From positions 728,001-792,000 of the forward strand of contig QCNP01000001.1 of the NCBI GenBank assembly GCA_003210095.1: a stretch of 64,000 nucleotides of DNA. The letters run 5' to 3'. The notes under the pieces are model-generated. The model was given only the letters and a program-made list of their open reading frames with translations, ran no database searches and was not told the origin of the DNA. A program made the translations under genes and the position numbers. The DNA comes from Pelagibacteraceae bacterium AG-426-E17 (GTDB taxonomy: Bacteria; Pseudomonadota; Alphaproteobacteria; Pelagibacterales; Pelagibacteraceae). This document shows, piece after piece, positions 43,727-53,010 of this stretch. Positions within the stretch are counted from its first letter, which is position 1, and every line of letters begins with the position of its first letter.

Positions 43727-46069
43727 ATGAGCAAGTTATTCAAAAAAATTTTATTATTAGTTGGTTCAGGTTTTATACTAATGTTTTTGATTTTAGTATC
43801 AGTATTGTGGGCTTTTTCAAACAACTTACCCGATTATAAATATTTGAAAAGTTACAAAGCACCAGTATCTAGTAAAATTTATTCAGGAGATGGAGAGCTT
43901 ATTCAGGATTTTTCATCTGAAAAAAGAATTTTTATTCCTTACAATTCAATACCTAAAAAAGTTGTTAATTCTTTTTTATCTGCAGAGGATAAAAACTTTT
44001 TTAATCATCCAGGAATAGATGCAAAAGGAGTAATGAGAGCTGTCGTAAAAAATATATCTAATATTATCAAGTCAAAAAGACTAGAAGGAGCTTCTACAAT
44101 TACCCAGCAGGTTGCTAAAAATTTTCTTCTCAGTAATGAGGTTAGCATTAATAGAAAAATTAAAGAGGCAATTTTGGCCTTTAGAATTGAAAGAAGTTTA
44201 AATAAAGAGAGAATATTAGAACTTTACCTTAATCAAATTTATCTTGGGGAAGGTGCATATGGAATTGCAGCAGCAAGTTTAGAATACTTTGATAAATCTA
44301 TTGATGAATTAAATTATGAGGAGGCAGCATTATTAGCTGCATTACCAAAGGCACCTAGTAGATATAATCCCTATAAGAATAAAAAAATTGCTAAATTTAG
44401 AAGAGATCTTGTGCTTAAAAATTTGAAAAATAATAAATATATTAGCGAAGATCAATTTAATTATTTAAAAAATAAAAAAATTTTACTTAAAAAAAGAAAA
44501 AAAATTTTTCTAGAAGACTCCAGATACTATGTAGAGGAAGTTAGAAAAGATATTATAAAAAAATTAAGTTACGAAAAAGTTTATAAAGAGGGTTTAAACA
44601 TTAAAACTCCTTTAAATTTAGAATACCAAGAAATTGCATCAAAAGTACTTAGAGAAGGCATAGAAAGTTATGATAAAAGAAAAGGGTGGAGAGGACCGAT
44701 AACAAATCTTAAACAAAGTTCTAATTGGATAAAGGAGGCAAAGAAATATTCTTTAGAAAAAAGTTTTGAATGGACATTATCTAAAGTAATTGAAATAAAT
44801 AATTCTCGGATAATAATTGAAACTACTGAAAAACAAAAAGGAGAAATAGATATTTCAAATCTTAAGTGGACAAAAGTAAATGATTACAATGAATTATTAA
44901 ACGTTGGTGATTTAATCTATACAAAAAAAAATAAAAATAATTATTTTGATTTAAAACAGTTACCATTAGCAAATGGTTCAATTGTTGTAATGGATCCATT
45001 CACAGGAAGAGTTTTGGCATTGAGTGGAGGCTTTAGTTTCAAAAAGAGCGAATTTAACAGGGCTACCCAAGCATTAAGACAGCCTGGATCAGCGTTTAAA
45101 CCATTTGTATATGCTTTAGCTCTTGAGAATGGTTATTCTCCCTCCACACTAATTTTAGACGCTCCATTAGTTCTGGAACAAGGTTCTGATCTTAAAATGT
45201 GGAAACCTGAAAATTACGGTAAAAAATTTTATGGTCCATCAACTTTGAGAATGGGTCTAGAGAAATCAAGAAACTTAATGACAGTAAGAATTTCACAAGA
45301 CCTTGGTTTAAATAAAATTCTAAATTTATCTAAGGAATTGGGTATTTACGACAACCCAAAAGAACTATTATCAATCTCACTAGGCTCTGAGGAAACTACG
45401 CTGTTAAAACTAACATCTGGTTATTGTTCGTTTGTAAACGGTGGTAAAATTGTAAATCCAAAATTAATAGATAGAATTCAAGATAGTGAGGGAAACACAA
45501 TTTTAAAAACTGAAGATCGAGAATGTTTTAACTGTAAAAATATTTCTTTTTTAAGTGAAGATATCCCAGTAATTAAAGATAATTTTAAACAAATTTTTTC
45601 ACCACAAACTGCCTACCAAATTACGTCTATTTTAGAAGGTGCCACAAAAAGAGGAACAGCAAAAAAATTAAATAGTCTCAAACTTGATATTGGTGGTAAA
45701 ACTGGAACAACAAATAAAAATACCGATACATGGTTTATTGGTTTTACCTCTAACCTGGTAGTTGGAGTTTATGTAGGATATGATGAACCAAAGTCTCTAG
45801 GTAAGTTTGAAACAGGTGCAAAAACAGCAATGCCTATATTTAAATCGTTTATTCAGGATGCTATCAAAAAAGAAAACACTAGACCATTTAAAGTACCCCA
45901 AGATTTAACATTAATGGTAGTTGATTCTGAGACTGGCAAAAAAGTTAATTTTTCTTCAAAAAAAACGATAATTGAGTCATTTAAATCTAAAAATATTAAG
46001 GATAATTTTGATTTGAGTAAAAAAAATAATAATAGATTTAATAATTATAATGTATTAAGATTCTACTAA
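43727..46069 (+). CDS. mrcA: Penicillin-binding protein 1A
   Basis: The 780-residue bifunctional peptidoglycan synthase has a single N-terminal membrane anchor (LLVGSGFILMFLILVSVLWA), a GT51 glycosyltransferase domain (AEDKNFFNHPGIDAKGVMRA and EGASTITQQVAKNFLL) and a transpeptidase domain with Ser-x-x-Lys in PGSAFKPFVYA, Ser-x-Asn in EKSRNLMT and KTGTTN in GGKTGTTNKNTDTWF. It starts after an 81-base gap divergent from the RNase E/G gene, and its stop TAA shares a base with the prfB ATG. Confidence 0.95.
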   Translation: MSKLFKKILLLVGSGFILMFLILVSVLWAFSNNLPDYKYLKSYKAPVSSKIYSGDGELIQDFSSEKRIFIPYNSIPKKVVNSFLSAEDKNFFNHPGIDAKGVMRAVVKNISNIIKSKRLEGASTITQQVAKNFLLSNEVSINRKIKEAILAFRIERSLNKERILELYLNQIYLGEGAYGIAAASLEYFDKSIDELNYEEAALLAALPKAPSRYNPYKNKKIAKFRRDLVLKNLKNNKYISEDQFNYLKNKKILLKKRKKIFLEDSRYYVEEVRKDIIKKLSYEKVYKEGLNIKTPLNLEYQEIASKVLREGIESYDKRKGWRGPITNLKQSSNWIKEAKKYSLEKSFEWTLSKVIEINNSRIIIETTEKQKGEIDISNLKWTKVNDYNELLNVGDLIYTKKNKNNYFDLKQLPLANGSIVVMDPFTGRVLALSGGFSFKKSEFNRATQALRQPGSAFKPFVYALALENGYSPSTLILDAPLVLEQGSDLKMWKPENYGKKFYGPSTLRMGLEKSRNLMTVRISQDLGLNKILNLSKELGIYDNPKELLSISLGSEETTLLKLTSGYCSFVNGGKIVNPKLIDRIQDSEGNTILKTEDRECFNCKNISFLSEDIPVIKDNFKQIFSPQTAYQITSILEGATKRGTAKKLNSLKLDIGGKTGTTNKNTDTWFIGFTSNLVVGVYVGYDEPKSLGKFETGAKTAMPIFKSFIQDAIKKENTRPFKVPQDLTLMVVDSETGKKVNFSSKKTIIESFKSKNIKDNFDLSKKNNNRFNNYNVLRFY

Positions 46070-47167
46070 TGAACGACGAATTTTCTCAAGAATTGGTTTT
46101 AATTGAAAAAACAAATCAAAGAATTAAGGAGTATCTTTGAGAAAAATAAAATTGTTTCTAAAATTCAAGAATTAGGAAAATCTTCTTTAGACCAAAATTT
46201 CTGGAAAAATCAGAACAAGGCTCAAAAAATTTTAAAAGAAAAAAAATTTTATGAAAATCTAGTTGAATCTTTCAAAAATTCTATTTCTGAATCAAAAGAA
46301 TTAAAAGAGTTTTACAAATTAGCAAGTGAGGAAAATAATAAAGGACTAATACAAGAAACTTTAAAAAATATTAAATTTTTAAAATCAACAGTCCAAAAAA
46401 ATGAAATTAAATGTTTTTTATCTAAAGAAACAGATAGTAATGATTGTTATTTAGAAATACATGCTGGAGCCGGAGGTACAGAAAGTCAAGATTGGGCTGA
46501 TATGCTTAGAAGAATGTATATGAAATGGTCAAGTACCAAAACATTTAAATTAAATATTATAAGTGAACATAAGGGTGAAGAAGCAGGATTAAAATCCTCT
46601 ACTTTAAGAATTAATGGCGATTATGCATTTGGCTGGTTAAAAAATGAGTCAGGTATTCATAGATTAGTAAGAATTTCCCCCTTTGACTCAGGCGCGAGAA
46701 GGCACACCAGTTTTGCGAGTGTATGGGTATATCCAGTCGTAGATGATAGCATTGAATTAGAAATTCAAGAAAAAGATTTAAGAGTTGATACATATAGATC
46801 TAGCGGCGCAGGTGGTCAGCATGTAAACACGACTGACAGTGCGGTTAGAATTACACATTTACCAACTAAAATTGTAGTTCAGTGTCAAAACGATAGATCT
46901 CAACATAAAAACAAAGAAACATGTATGCAAATGTTAAAAGCTCGATTATATAATTTCGAATTGGAAAAAAGAGAAAAACAAAGCCTTGGTCAACAAAGTC
47001 AAAAAAAGGATATTGGTTGGGGTCATCAAATAAGATCATATGTTTTGCATCCTTATAGATTAGTTAAAGATAATAGAACTAATTTTGAAACTAGTGATCC
47101 TGATAAAGTTTTAAATGGAGAAATTGATAGCTTTTTAGAAAGCTCATTATTTAATTTAAATGGTTAA
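46069..47167 (+). CDS. prfB: Peptide chain release factor 2, programmed +1 frameshift
   Basis: RF2 reads UGA and UAA. The zero frame begins at 46069 (MNDEFSQELVLIEKTNQRIK then EYL) and reaches an in-frame TGA at 46138-46140. A +1 slip at CTT-TGA moves to the frame beginning GAG at 46139, giving a 365-residue protein, the same length as E. coli RF2. SPFDSGARRHTSFASV carries the SPF stop-recognition tripeptide, and SSGAGGQHVNTTDSAVRITH the GGQ peptidyl-release loop. The frame from a TTG at 46103 also reads the body without a shift but lacks the proper N-terminus. Its end overlaps the AsmA-like gene by eight bases. Confidence 0.95.
46126..46141 (+). promoter_or_regulatory. prfB programmed frameshift signal
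   Basis: AAGGAG (46126-46131) acts as an internal Shine-Dalgarno stimulator, three bases before the slippery CTT (46135-46137) and its TGA stop (46138-46140); the next base is G. This is the spacing of the classic RF2 site (AGGGGG TAT CTT TGA). When RF2 is scarce, termination at TGA is slow and ribosomes slip +1, raising RF2, which gives negative feedback. Sequence match is direct; function is from the known mechanism. Confidence 0.93.
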
Positions 47168-49361
47168 AAGATTAGTTCAAATAATAATTATCCTTGTATT
47201 GTTGTTTATATCGTTTTGTTTGTATTTAAGTATTTACGGACTTAATACAAATAAGTTTAATGATTTGATAAGTAAAAAAATCTCAGAGAAAAATAAAAAT
47301 TTTACTATAACATTTGACAAAATAAAAATTTTTTTGAACATTGGTACTTTTAATTTAGAAATTAAGACTGATAAACCAAGTATAATTTTTCAAGACAAAG
47401 AGATTAAAATTAAAAGCATTAGTACTAGTCTACCCATTAAATCTATAATCAAAAAACAAAATAATATTAATAATATAAAGATTATTACTGATGAAAATAA
47501 AATTAAAAATATTATTGAAATAGCAAGATCATTAAAAAATACACCTGAACTATTTTTAATAAATAAAGCAGTTAAAAGTGGAATAATTACATCAGAAATA
47601 AAGTTCAATTTTGACGAAAATGGAAATTTATTAAATGATTTCATTTTAGATGGAAGGATCGAAAATCTAAATTTAAAATTAATTAACAATAATACAGTAG
47701 ATGAAATTAAATTTAACTTTTTGATAAGAGATAAGAAGTATTTATTTTACAATTCCTCATTAAATTATGAAGGTATCAAGATTACTTCTAACGAAATCAG
47801 GGTATTAAATAGTAATAATATTTATTCAGTTGAAGGTGATCTATCTAACAATAGTTCAAATATTAATTTAAACAAACTTTTTAAAATATTAAATATTGAT
47901 ATCAAACTTAAAGACAAAGATTTACTCATATCAAGTACGAATGATTTTTCTTTTGATTTAAATAAAAAATTTAAATTTTCTGGGGTAAAAGTTCAATCAA
48001 ATATTGATTATGGTAATTTCGAATATTCAAACGTACTACTTAAAAGATTTTTTCCTGGTTATAGAGAGAATATTAAACTTCAAGATAACAAGCTAAAAGT
48101 AATTTATAATAATGAGAATTATCAAGTTTCAGGTAATAGCAAATTTAATATTAACGATGACATCGATAATTTAAAATTTGATATAAGTAAACGCGATGAT
48201 AAAATTTTTTTTAATACTACGTCTACTATAAAAAATAATGCTATTAATTTTAAAATTTTAAATTACACGAAAAAAAAGAATTTAAACAGTACAATAAATT
48301 TAGATGGTATAATTTACGAAAATAAATCATTATTAATAAATGAAATAAAATTTGCCCAAAAAGAAAATTATGTGAATTTTAAAAACATAAGCCTAAATCC
48401 AAATAAAAAAGTAAAATCAATCGATGAAGTAAATATTTCTGTTCAAAATAACAATGAAAATATTAGTAAACTTAAAATTAAAAAAAATAAAAATAATTAT
48501 TTAATTGATAGTGACATTTTTGATGCAACTTCCTTAGTTGATGAAATACTATTTTCGAAAAAAGATGGAAATTTTCTAGGGATATTTGATAGTTTAAACT
48601 CTTTAATTAAAATTAACGTAAAAGAAATTTATATTAGTAAAAATGATTATTTGGAAAACCTTATTACAGATATCGATATTAAATTAAATAAAATTAATAA
48701 TTTGATGCTATCTTCTAAATTCCCTAATAATAGTGAATTAAAACTTTCAATTACAAAAAATTCTAATGATGAAAAAATAACAACGTTAAACACAAAAAAT
48801 GCCAGTCCTTTGGTAAAAAAATACAAATTTATTAAAGGTTTTGAGGGTGGATCGTTAGATTTTTATTCAACTTCCAAAAATGGATACTCCAAATCAAACT
48901 TAAATATCAACGATTTTAAACTTAAGGAAGTTCCTGCTTTAACTAAGCTTTTAACATTGGCCTCTCTCCAAGGAATTGCAGATTTATTAACAGGAGAAGG
49001 AATAAGATTTAATGAATTTGAGATGAAGTTTAATAATAATAACGGCCTTATGACCATAGAGGAAATTTATTCATTGGGTCCCTCTATTTCAATATTAATG
49101 GATGGTTACGTTCAAAAAGATGATTTGATAAGTCTAAGGGGAACATTAGTTCCTGCAACAACAATAAATAAAGTTATTGGATCTATACCTTTACTTGGAG
49201 ATCTTTTAGTAGGAAAAAAAACAGGTGAAGGGGTTTTTGGGGTAAGTTTTAAAATTAAAGGTTATCCAAAGGATCTAAAAACTACTGTTAACCCAATAAA
49301 AACTTTAACACCTAGATTTATAACGAGAACATTAGAAAATTTAAAAAAAACTAGGGAGTAA
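47160..49361 (+). CDS. AsmA/YhdP-like envelope protein
   Basis: The 733-residue protein has an N-terminal helix (LVQIIIILVLLFISFCLYLS) and then a long beta-rich, Asn/Lys-rich region consistent with a periplasmic bridge of AsmA-like repeats. The C-terminal part (LTLASLQGIADLLTGEGIRF, then SLGPSISILMDGYVQ, GTLVPATTINKVIGSIPLLG, EGVFGVSFKIKGYP) matches the AsmA-like C-terminal domain of YhdP/TamB-type proteins. Such proteins help move phospholipids to the outer membrane. It overlaps prfB by eight bases and converges with tyrS (11-base overlap). Confidence 0.82.
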   Translation: MVKRLVQIIIILVLLFISFCLYLSIYGLNTNKFNDLISKKISEKNKNFTITFDKIKIFLNIGTFNLEIKTDKPSIIFQDKEIKIKSISTSLPIKSIIKKQNNINNIKIITDENKIKNIIEIARSLKNTPELFLINKAVKSGIITSEIKFNFDENGNLLNDFILDGRIENLNLKLINNNTVDEIKFNFLIRDKKYLFYNSSLNYEGIKITSNEIRVLNSNNIYSVEGDLSNNSSNINLNKLFKILNIDIKLKDKDLLISSTNDFSFDLNKKFKFSGVKVQSNIDYGNFEYSNVLLKRFFPGYRENIKLQDNKLKVIYNNENYQVSGNSKFNINDDIDNLKFDISKRDDKIFFNTTSTIKNNAINFKILNYTKKKNLNSTINLDGIIYENKSLLINEIKFAQKENYVNFKNISLNPNKKVKSIDEVNISVQNNNENISKLKIKKNKNNYLIDSDIFDATSLVDEILFSKKDGNFLGIFDSLNSLIKINVKEIYISKNDYLENLITDIDIKLNKINNLMLSSKFPNNSELKLSITKNSNDEKITTLNTKNASPLVKKYKFIKGFEGGSLDFYSTSKNGYSKSNLNINDFKLKEVPALTKLLTLASLQGIADLLTGEGIRFNEFEMKFNNNNGLMTIEEIYSLGPSISILMDGYVQKDDLISLRGTLVPATTINKVIGSIPLLGDLLVGKKTGEGVFGVSFKIKGYPKDLKTTVNPIKTLTPRFITRTLENLKKTRE

Positions 49362-50586
49362 GTTTTATTAATATATGCTTCTTTTTTCCTTGTGATAGTT
49401 TTAAGACACTATTATTAAATTCTGATAACAAAACAGTTATTTTATCACTTTCAATTGTTTTATTATTAACTTTTATACCTAAATTTTTTATCATCCTTCG
49501 AACTTCACTTTTACTATTTAATAATTTTGATTCTACTACAAGATCAACAATATTTAATCCACTTTCAAATTTTTCTCTTTTTATTTTAACTACAGGTAAA
49601 TCATCACCAAATGATCCTGATGTGAAAGTTTTTTTTGCGGTTTCAGCTGCTTTTACAGCTGCAATTTTTCCATGCAGCATAGTTGTAGCTTCGTTTGCTA
49701 AAATAATTTTTAATTCATTTATATCTTTATTTTTTATTTCCTCAATTTCTGATATTTTTTTGTCAGTAAACATTTTTAAAAATTTTATAACATCCCTGTC
49801 ATCTGTATTTCTCCAAAATTGCCAGTAGTCATATGGAGATAATAACTTTTTATCTAACCATATTGCACCTTTTTCTGTTTTCCCCATTTTAGCTCCAGAT
49901 GCTAACGTTATTAATGGCGTAGTTAAACCGTAGACTTGTTTTGATGAATATCTTTTAACTAATTCTACACCGTTTACTATATTTCCCCATTGATCCGAGC
50001 CTCCAATTTGAACAACACAATTATTTTTTTTATTGAGTTCTAAAAAATCATAAGCCTGTAAAATCATGTAATTAAATTCCATGTAACTCAAAGATTGCTC
50101 TCTTTCTAATCTTAGTTTTACGCTATCAAAGCTTAACATTTTATTGATCGTAAAGTGTTTTCCAATCTCTCTTAGAAATTTTATATAATTTAATTTACCT
50201 AACCATTTATTATTATTAACAAAAATCGGTTTTGTCTTTGTATTTTTATTGTCCAAAAAAATACTAAAAACTTTTTTAATACTGTTTATATTTTTTTTTA
50301 TATCACTCTCAGTCAAAATTTTTCTTGTTTCTTCTTTTCCTGAAGGATCGCCAATCATCGTTGTTCCACCACCTAGAAGAACAATTGGTTTATGACCATA
50401 TTTTTGCAACATTCTTAAACACATAATTTGCAATAAGCTTCCGACATGTAAACTTTGAGCCGTACAATCAAAACCTATATATGCACTGATTTTATTAGTA
50501 TTCATCAATTTTTCTAACTCTTCTAAATTAGTACATTGATTAAAATACTCTCTTTCTTTAAACTCAGATATAAATGAACTTTTCAT
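49351..50586 (-). CDS. tyrS: Tyrosyl-tRNA synthetase
   Basis: The 411-residue class I synthetase has the HIGH-like site in AYIGFDCTAQSLHVGSLLQI, the Tyr-binding segment MEFNYMILQAYDFLEL and QIGGSDQWGN, the signature loop KMGKTEKGAIWLD (KMSKS equivalent) and a C-terminal S4 domain (LLNSKSEVRRMIKNLGIKVN). The KMGKT form fits the shorter TyrZ-like/alphaproteobacterial type. It converges with the AsmA-like gene. Confidence 0.96.
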   Translation of the reverse strand: MKSSFISEFKEREYFNQCTNLEELEKLMNTNKISAYIGFDCTAQSLHVGSLLQIMCLRMLQKYGHKPIVLLGGGTTMIGDPSGKEETRKILTESDIKKNINSIKKVFSIFLDNKNTKTKPIFVNNNKWLGKLNYIKFLREIGKHFTINKMLSFDSVKLRLEREQSLSYMEFNYMILQAYDFLELNKKNNCVVQIGGSDQWGNIVNGVELVKRYSSKQVYGLTTPLITLASGAKMGKTEKGAIWLDKKLLSPYDYWQFWRNTDDRDVIKFLKMFTDKKISEIEEIKNKDINELKIILANEATTMLHGKIAAVKAAETAKKTFTSGSFGDDLPVVKIKREKFESGLNIVDLVVESKLLNSKSEVRRMIKNLGIKVNNKTIESDKITVLLSEFNNSVLKLSQGKKKHILIKLTP

Positions 50587-50642
50587 TTTTTTTAATTATG
50601 AATATTCAATATACCTATATTAATTTGATTGAAAAATAAATT

Positions 50643-51770
50643 GTGAGCAAATCCTATATAAGTCTTGGTTTAATGAGTGGCACCTCAGGAGATGGTGTTG
50701 ACGCTTCAATAATCAATTCTGACGGGCAAAATGCTTATAATGTTTTAACCAATAAATACGTTAAATATAGTGAAGAATTATCTGGAAATATTCATAAATT
50801 AAAAAACAAAATTAATAATCTTGATGATATCAAAAACCTAAATATAGAAATAAATGAACTAGAAAGAGATATAACAATATTTCACTCAAAAGTAGTCATA
50901 GATATTTTAAGAAATAGAGGACTTAATCCAGATTTCATTGGTTTCCATGGTCAAACAATTTTACACAGTCCAACTGATAAGTTTTCTATACAATTAGGTG
51001 ATGGAAAATTATTATCCCAATTAATAAGAAAAAAAGTTATCTATAATTTCAGACAGAATGATATCAAAAATGGGGGTGAGGGTGCACCACTTACACCAAT
51101 ATTTCATCAAATAATTGTTAAACAAAATAAAATCGATATGCCAGTTTGTATTTTGAATATAGGTGGTATTTCAAATCTTACACTCATAAAAGATAATTCT
51201 AATAACGGTATCATTAGCAAAGATTTAGGGCCTGGAAACTGCTTAATTGACGAATGGATTAGAAGAAACAACAAGGGTAACTATGATGTTAATGGTGAAA
51301 TTGCCATGTCAGGTAAAACAAATGATTTAATTTTAAATCAAGCCTTAGACAATTTTGATAACAGACCTAACAAAGATAAGTTGTCTTTTGATACTAATGA
51401 TTTTGAAATCAACTTTTTAAGAGGCTTGTCTTTAGAGGATGGTGCAGCTACACTAACCGATCTAACTGCAAATATAATTGTTTCAAGTTTAGTTAATTTT
51501 TTAAAAGATAATAAAAATAAAGTTTTTAAAATTTTACTTTGTGGTGGAGGCAGAAAAAATAAAACTTTAATAAACAAAATTAAATCTATAAGTTATGAAA
51601 ATTTTAATTATGAGCAAATAGATAAATATGGAATTGATGGTGATTTTATTGAGTCACAAGCTTTTGCTTTTCTTGCAGTACGATCTCACTTAAATTTACC
51701 AATTTCATTTCCTCTTACCACTGGTTGTAATTCACCTTCATCTGGAGGTTTATCTGTTGAAAATTTTTAA
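50643..51770 (+). CDS. anmK: Anhydro-N-acetylmuramic acid kinase
   Basis: The 375-residue enzyme phosphorylates and opens 1,6-anhydro-MurNAc from peptidoglycan turnover, giving MurNAc-6-phosphate. LGLMSGTSGDGVDAS is the N-terminal ATP-phosphate motif, GFHGQTILHSP the substrate segment, NIGGISNLTLI and DLGPGNCLIDEW follow, and GGGRKNKTL closes the sugar-kinase fold. It starts with GTG (50643); no good ATG is nearby. A convergent hydrolase gene overlaps its end by four bases. Confidence 0.95.
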   Translation: MSKSYISLGLMSGTSGDGVDASIINSDGQNAYNVLTNKYVKYSEELSGNIHKLKNKINNLDDIKNLNIEINELERDITIFHSKVVIDILRNRGLNPDFIGFHGQTILHSPTDKFSIQLGDGKLLSQLIRKKVIYNFRQNDIKNGGEGAPLTPIFHQIIVKQNKIDMPVCILNIGGISNLTLIKDNSNNGIISKDLGPGNCLIDEWIRRNNKGNYDVNGEIAMSGKTNDLILNQALDNFDNRPNKDKLSFDTNDFEINFLRGLSLEDGAATLTDLTANIIVSSLVNFLKDNKNKVFKILLCGGGRKNKTLINKIKSISYENFNYEQIDKYGIDGDFIESQAFAFLAVRSHLNLPISFPLTTGCNSPSSGGLSVENF

Positions 51771-52423
51771 AATAAAGCAGATTCTTTTTGGATATATTTT
51801 TCTAAAACTTTCCTGAGCGAAGCTTCCGATTTAGTAAAGAAATGATTTGCATCAGGAACTGACTCAAAATTTACTTTTATTCCTTTTTGCGAAGATAGTC
51901 TTTTATTAAGCTCATTAATATGTTCAATTGGAACCAATTCGTCTTTTTTTCCATAAACCATCAATCCAGATGTTGGACATGGAGAAAGAAAAGAAAAATC
52001 ATATACATTTGGTTGAGGAGAGATAGAGATAAATCTATTGATTTCTGGTCTTCTCATTAAAAGTTGCATTGATATTAGAGATCCAAATGAAAAACCTGCA
52101 ACCCAACATTGAGAATTATCGAAGTTTTCTCTTTCAATCCAATCTAGTGCGGCTGCAGCATCTGCTAACTCGCCTTGGCCGTTATCAAATTCTCCATCAC
52201 TTTTACCTACTCCTCTAAAATTTACTCTACAAACTGAAAACCCATTATCCATGAATGCATGAAAAGTTTCTACTACAACCTTGTTATTCATTGTGCCGCC
52301 ATATTGTGGATGAGGCTGAAGTATAAGGGCAATCGGTGAAGTTAATTTATGATTTTTAAAATATTTTGCCTCAAGTCTTCCAGCAGGACCTGGGATAAAA
52401 ATTTCTACAATTTTATTTTCCAT
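51767..52423 (-). CDS. Alpha/beta hydrolase
   Basis: The 218-residue protein has the alpha/beta hydrolase fold: ALILQPHPQYGGTMNNKVVV (oxyanion region), VNFRGVGKSDGEFD, the nucleophile Ser in VAGFSFGSLISMQLL (G-x-S-x-G, about residues 104-118), the acid in VYGKKDELVPIEHI and the catalytic His in PDANHFF. This short type acts on small esters or amides, substrate unknown. Its start is 10 bases from the first Fur/RirA-like box, so it may share iron control with the divergent suf operon. Confidence 0.88.
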   Translation of the reverse strand: MENKIVEIFIPGPAGRLEAKYFKNHKLTSPIALILQPHPQYGGTMNNKVVVETFHAFMDNGFSVCRVNFRGVGKSDGEFDNGQGELADAAAALDWIERENFDNSQCWVAGFSFGSLISMQLLMRRPEINRFISISPQPNVYDFSFLSPCPTSGLMVYGKKDELVPIEHINELNKRLSSQKGIKVNFESVPDANHFFTKSEASLRKVLEKYIQKESALF

Positions 52424-52425
52424 AA

Positions 52426-52483
52426 TTGTTAATGATAATTATTCTCACAAAATTTTTTGTTAATGATAATTATTCTCACAAAA
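52426..52483 (+). repeat. Two 27-base direct repeats, 31-base period
   Basis: Identical copies at 52426-52452 and 52457-52483 begin TTGTTAATGATAATTATT. The 31-base period is about three helical turns, so factors bound at each copy would lie on the same DNA face. They fill the gap between the hydrolase start and the suf promoter. Both carry the palindrome described separately. Confidence 0.9.
52433..52478. promoter_or_regulatory. Tandem Fur/RirA-like iron-regulator boxes
   Basis: The core TGATAATTATTCTCA occurs at 52433-52447 and again at 52464-52478. It is a 7-1-7 near-palindrome (TGATAAT/ATTCTCA) close to the Fur core and also fits the TGA-N9-TCA form of RirA boxes. Location upstream of an Fe-S assembly operon fits iron control. 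Which regulator binds (Fur, Mur, RirA or Irr) cannot be told; none is encoded in the window. Confidence 0.6.
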
Positions 52484-52535
52484 AAACTTTATTTATCACA
52501 ATGAGGCGACAATTTGCGAGTCTTTTTAATTGTCA

Positions 52536-52560
52536 AAACTTGACTATTTTAGTCGGGTAT
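52536..52560 (+). promoter_or_regulatory. Type 1 IscR binding site
   Basis: The left half AAACTTGACT, centre ATTTT and right half AGTCGGGTAT match the E. coli type 1 IscR consensus at 24 of 25 positions (second base A, consensus T). It overlaps the probable -35 box and starts 52 bases before iscR. [2Fe-2S]-IscR would therefore repress its own suf operon. The match is seen directly; binding is inferred. Confidence 0.85.
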
Positions 52561-52569
52561 ATATATAAG
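52540..52569 (+). promoter_or_regulatory. Probable iscR-suf promoter
   Basis: TTGACT (52540-52545) as -35 and TATATA or TATAAG (52562-52569) as -10 with 16-18 bases between them form a credible sigma-70 promoter about 20 bases before the iscR ATG. It is embedded in the IscR site and lies downstream of the iron boxes. Confidence 0.7.
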
Positions 52570-52587
52570 TCGCATAAATAAACGATT

Positions 52588-53010
52588 ATGAAGCTAAATA
52601 CAAAATCTAGATATGCAGTTATGGCTCTTGCTGATATGGCTGTTTTTTCAACTAGTAAAGCAGTTAGTCTAAGAGATATTTCGCTAAGGCAAGGAATATC
52701 ACTTTTATATTTAGAGCAAATATTTTTAAAATTAAAAAAAAATAATATTGTTAAAAGTATTAGAGGAATTAATGGTGGATATATTCTTAGCAAAAGTCCA
52801 AAAGATATTAAAATTTCAGAGGTACTATTAGCCTTGGATCAAAAAGTAAAAACTATTGGATGTAAAAAAGATTCTAAAAAATCTTGTAATGGTAAAAGCT
52901 CTAAATGCATAACTCATAATTTTTGGGATGAGTTGGATCTACATATAAACAGTTTTTTTGAAAGTAAGAAACTAAGTGATTTATTAAAAAATAAAGAGTC
53001 AAGGATATAA
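52588..53010 (+). CDS. iscR: Fe-S cluster-sensing regulator IscR
   Basis: The 140-residue Rrf2-family repressor starts KLNTKSRYAVMALADMAVFS and has the winged helix (RDISLRQGISLLYLEQIFLK, SIRGINGGYILSK). Cluster ligands are Cys92, Cys100, Cys107 and His110 (E. coli: C92, C98, C104, H107), with slightly longer spacing between the cysteines. It would bind a [2Fe-2S] cluster and repress the operon when clusters are plentiful. A matching site lies over its own promoter. The stop abuts the sufB ATG. Confidence 0.93.
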   Translation: MKLNTKSRYAVMALADMAVFSTSKAVSLRDISLRQGISLLYLEQIFLKLKKNNIVKSIRGINGGYILSKSPKDIKISEVLLALDQKVKTIGCKKDSKKSCNGKSSKCITHNFWDELDLHINSFFESKKLSDLLKNKESRI

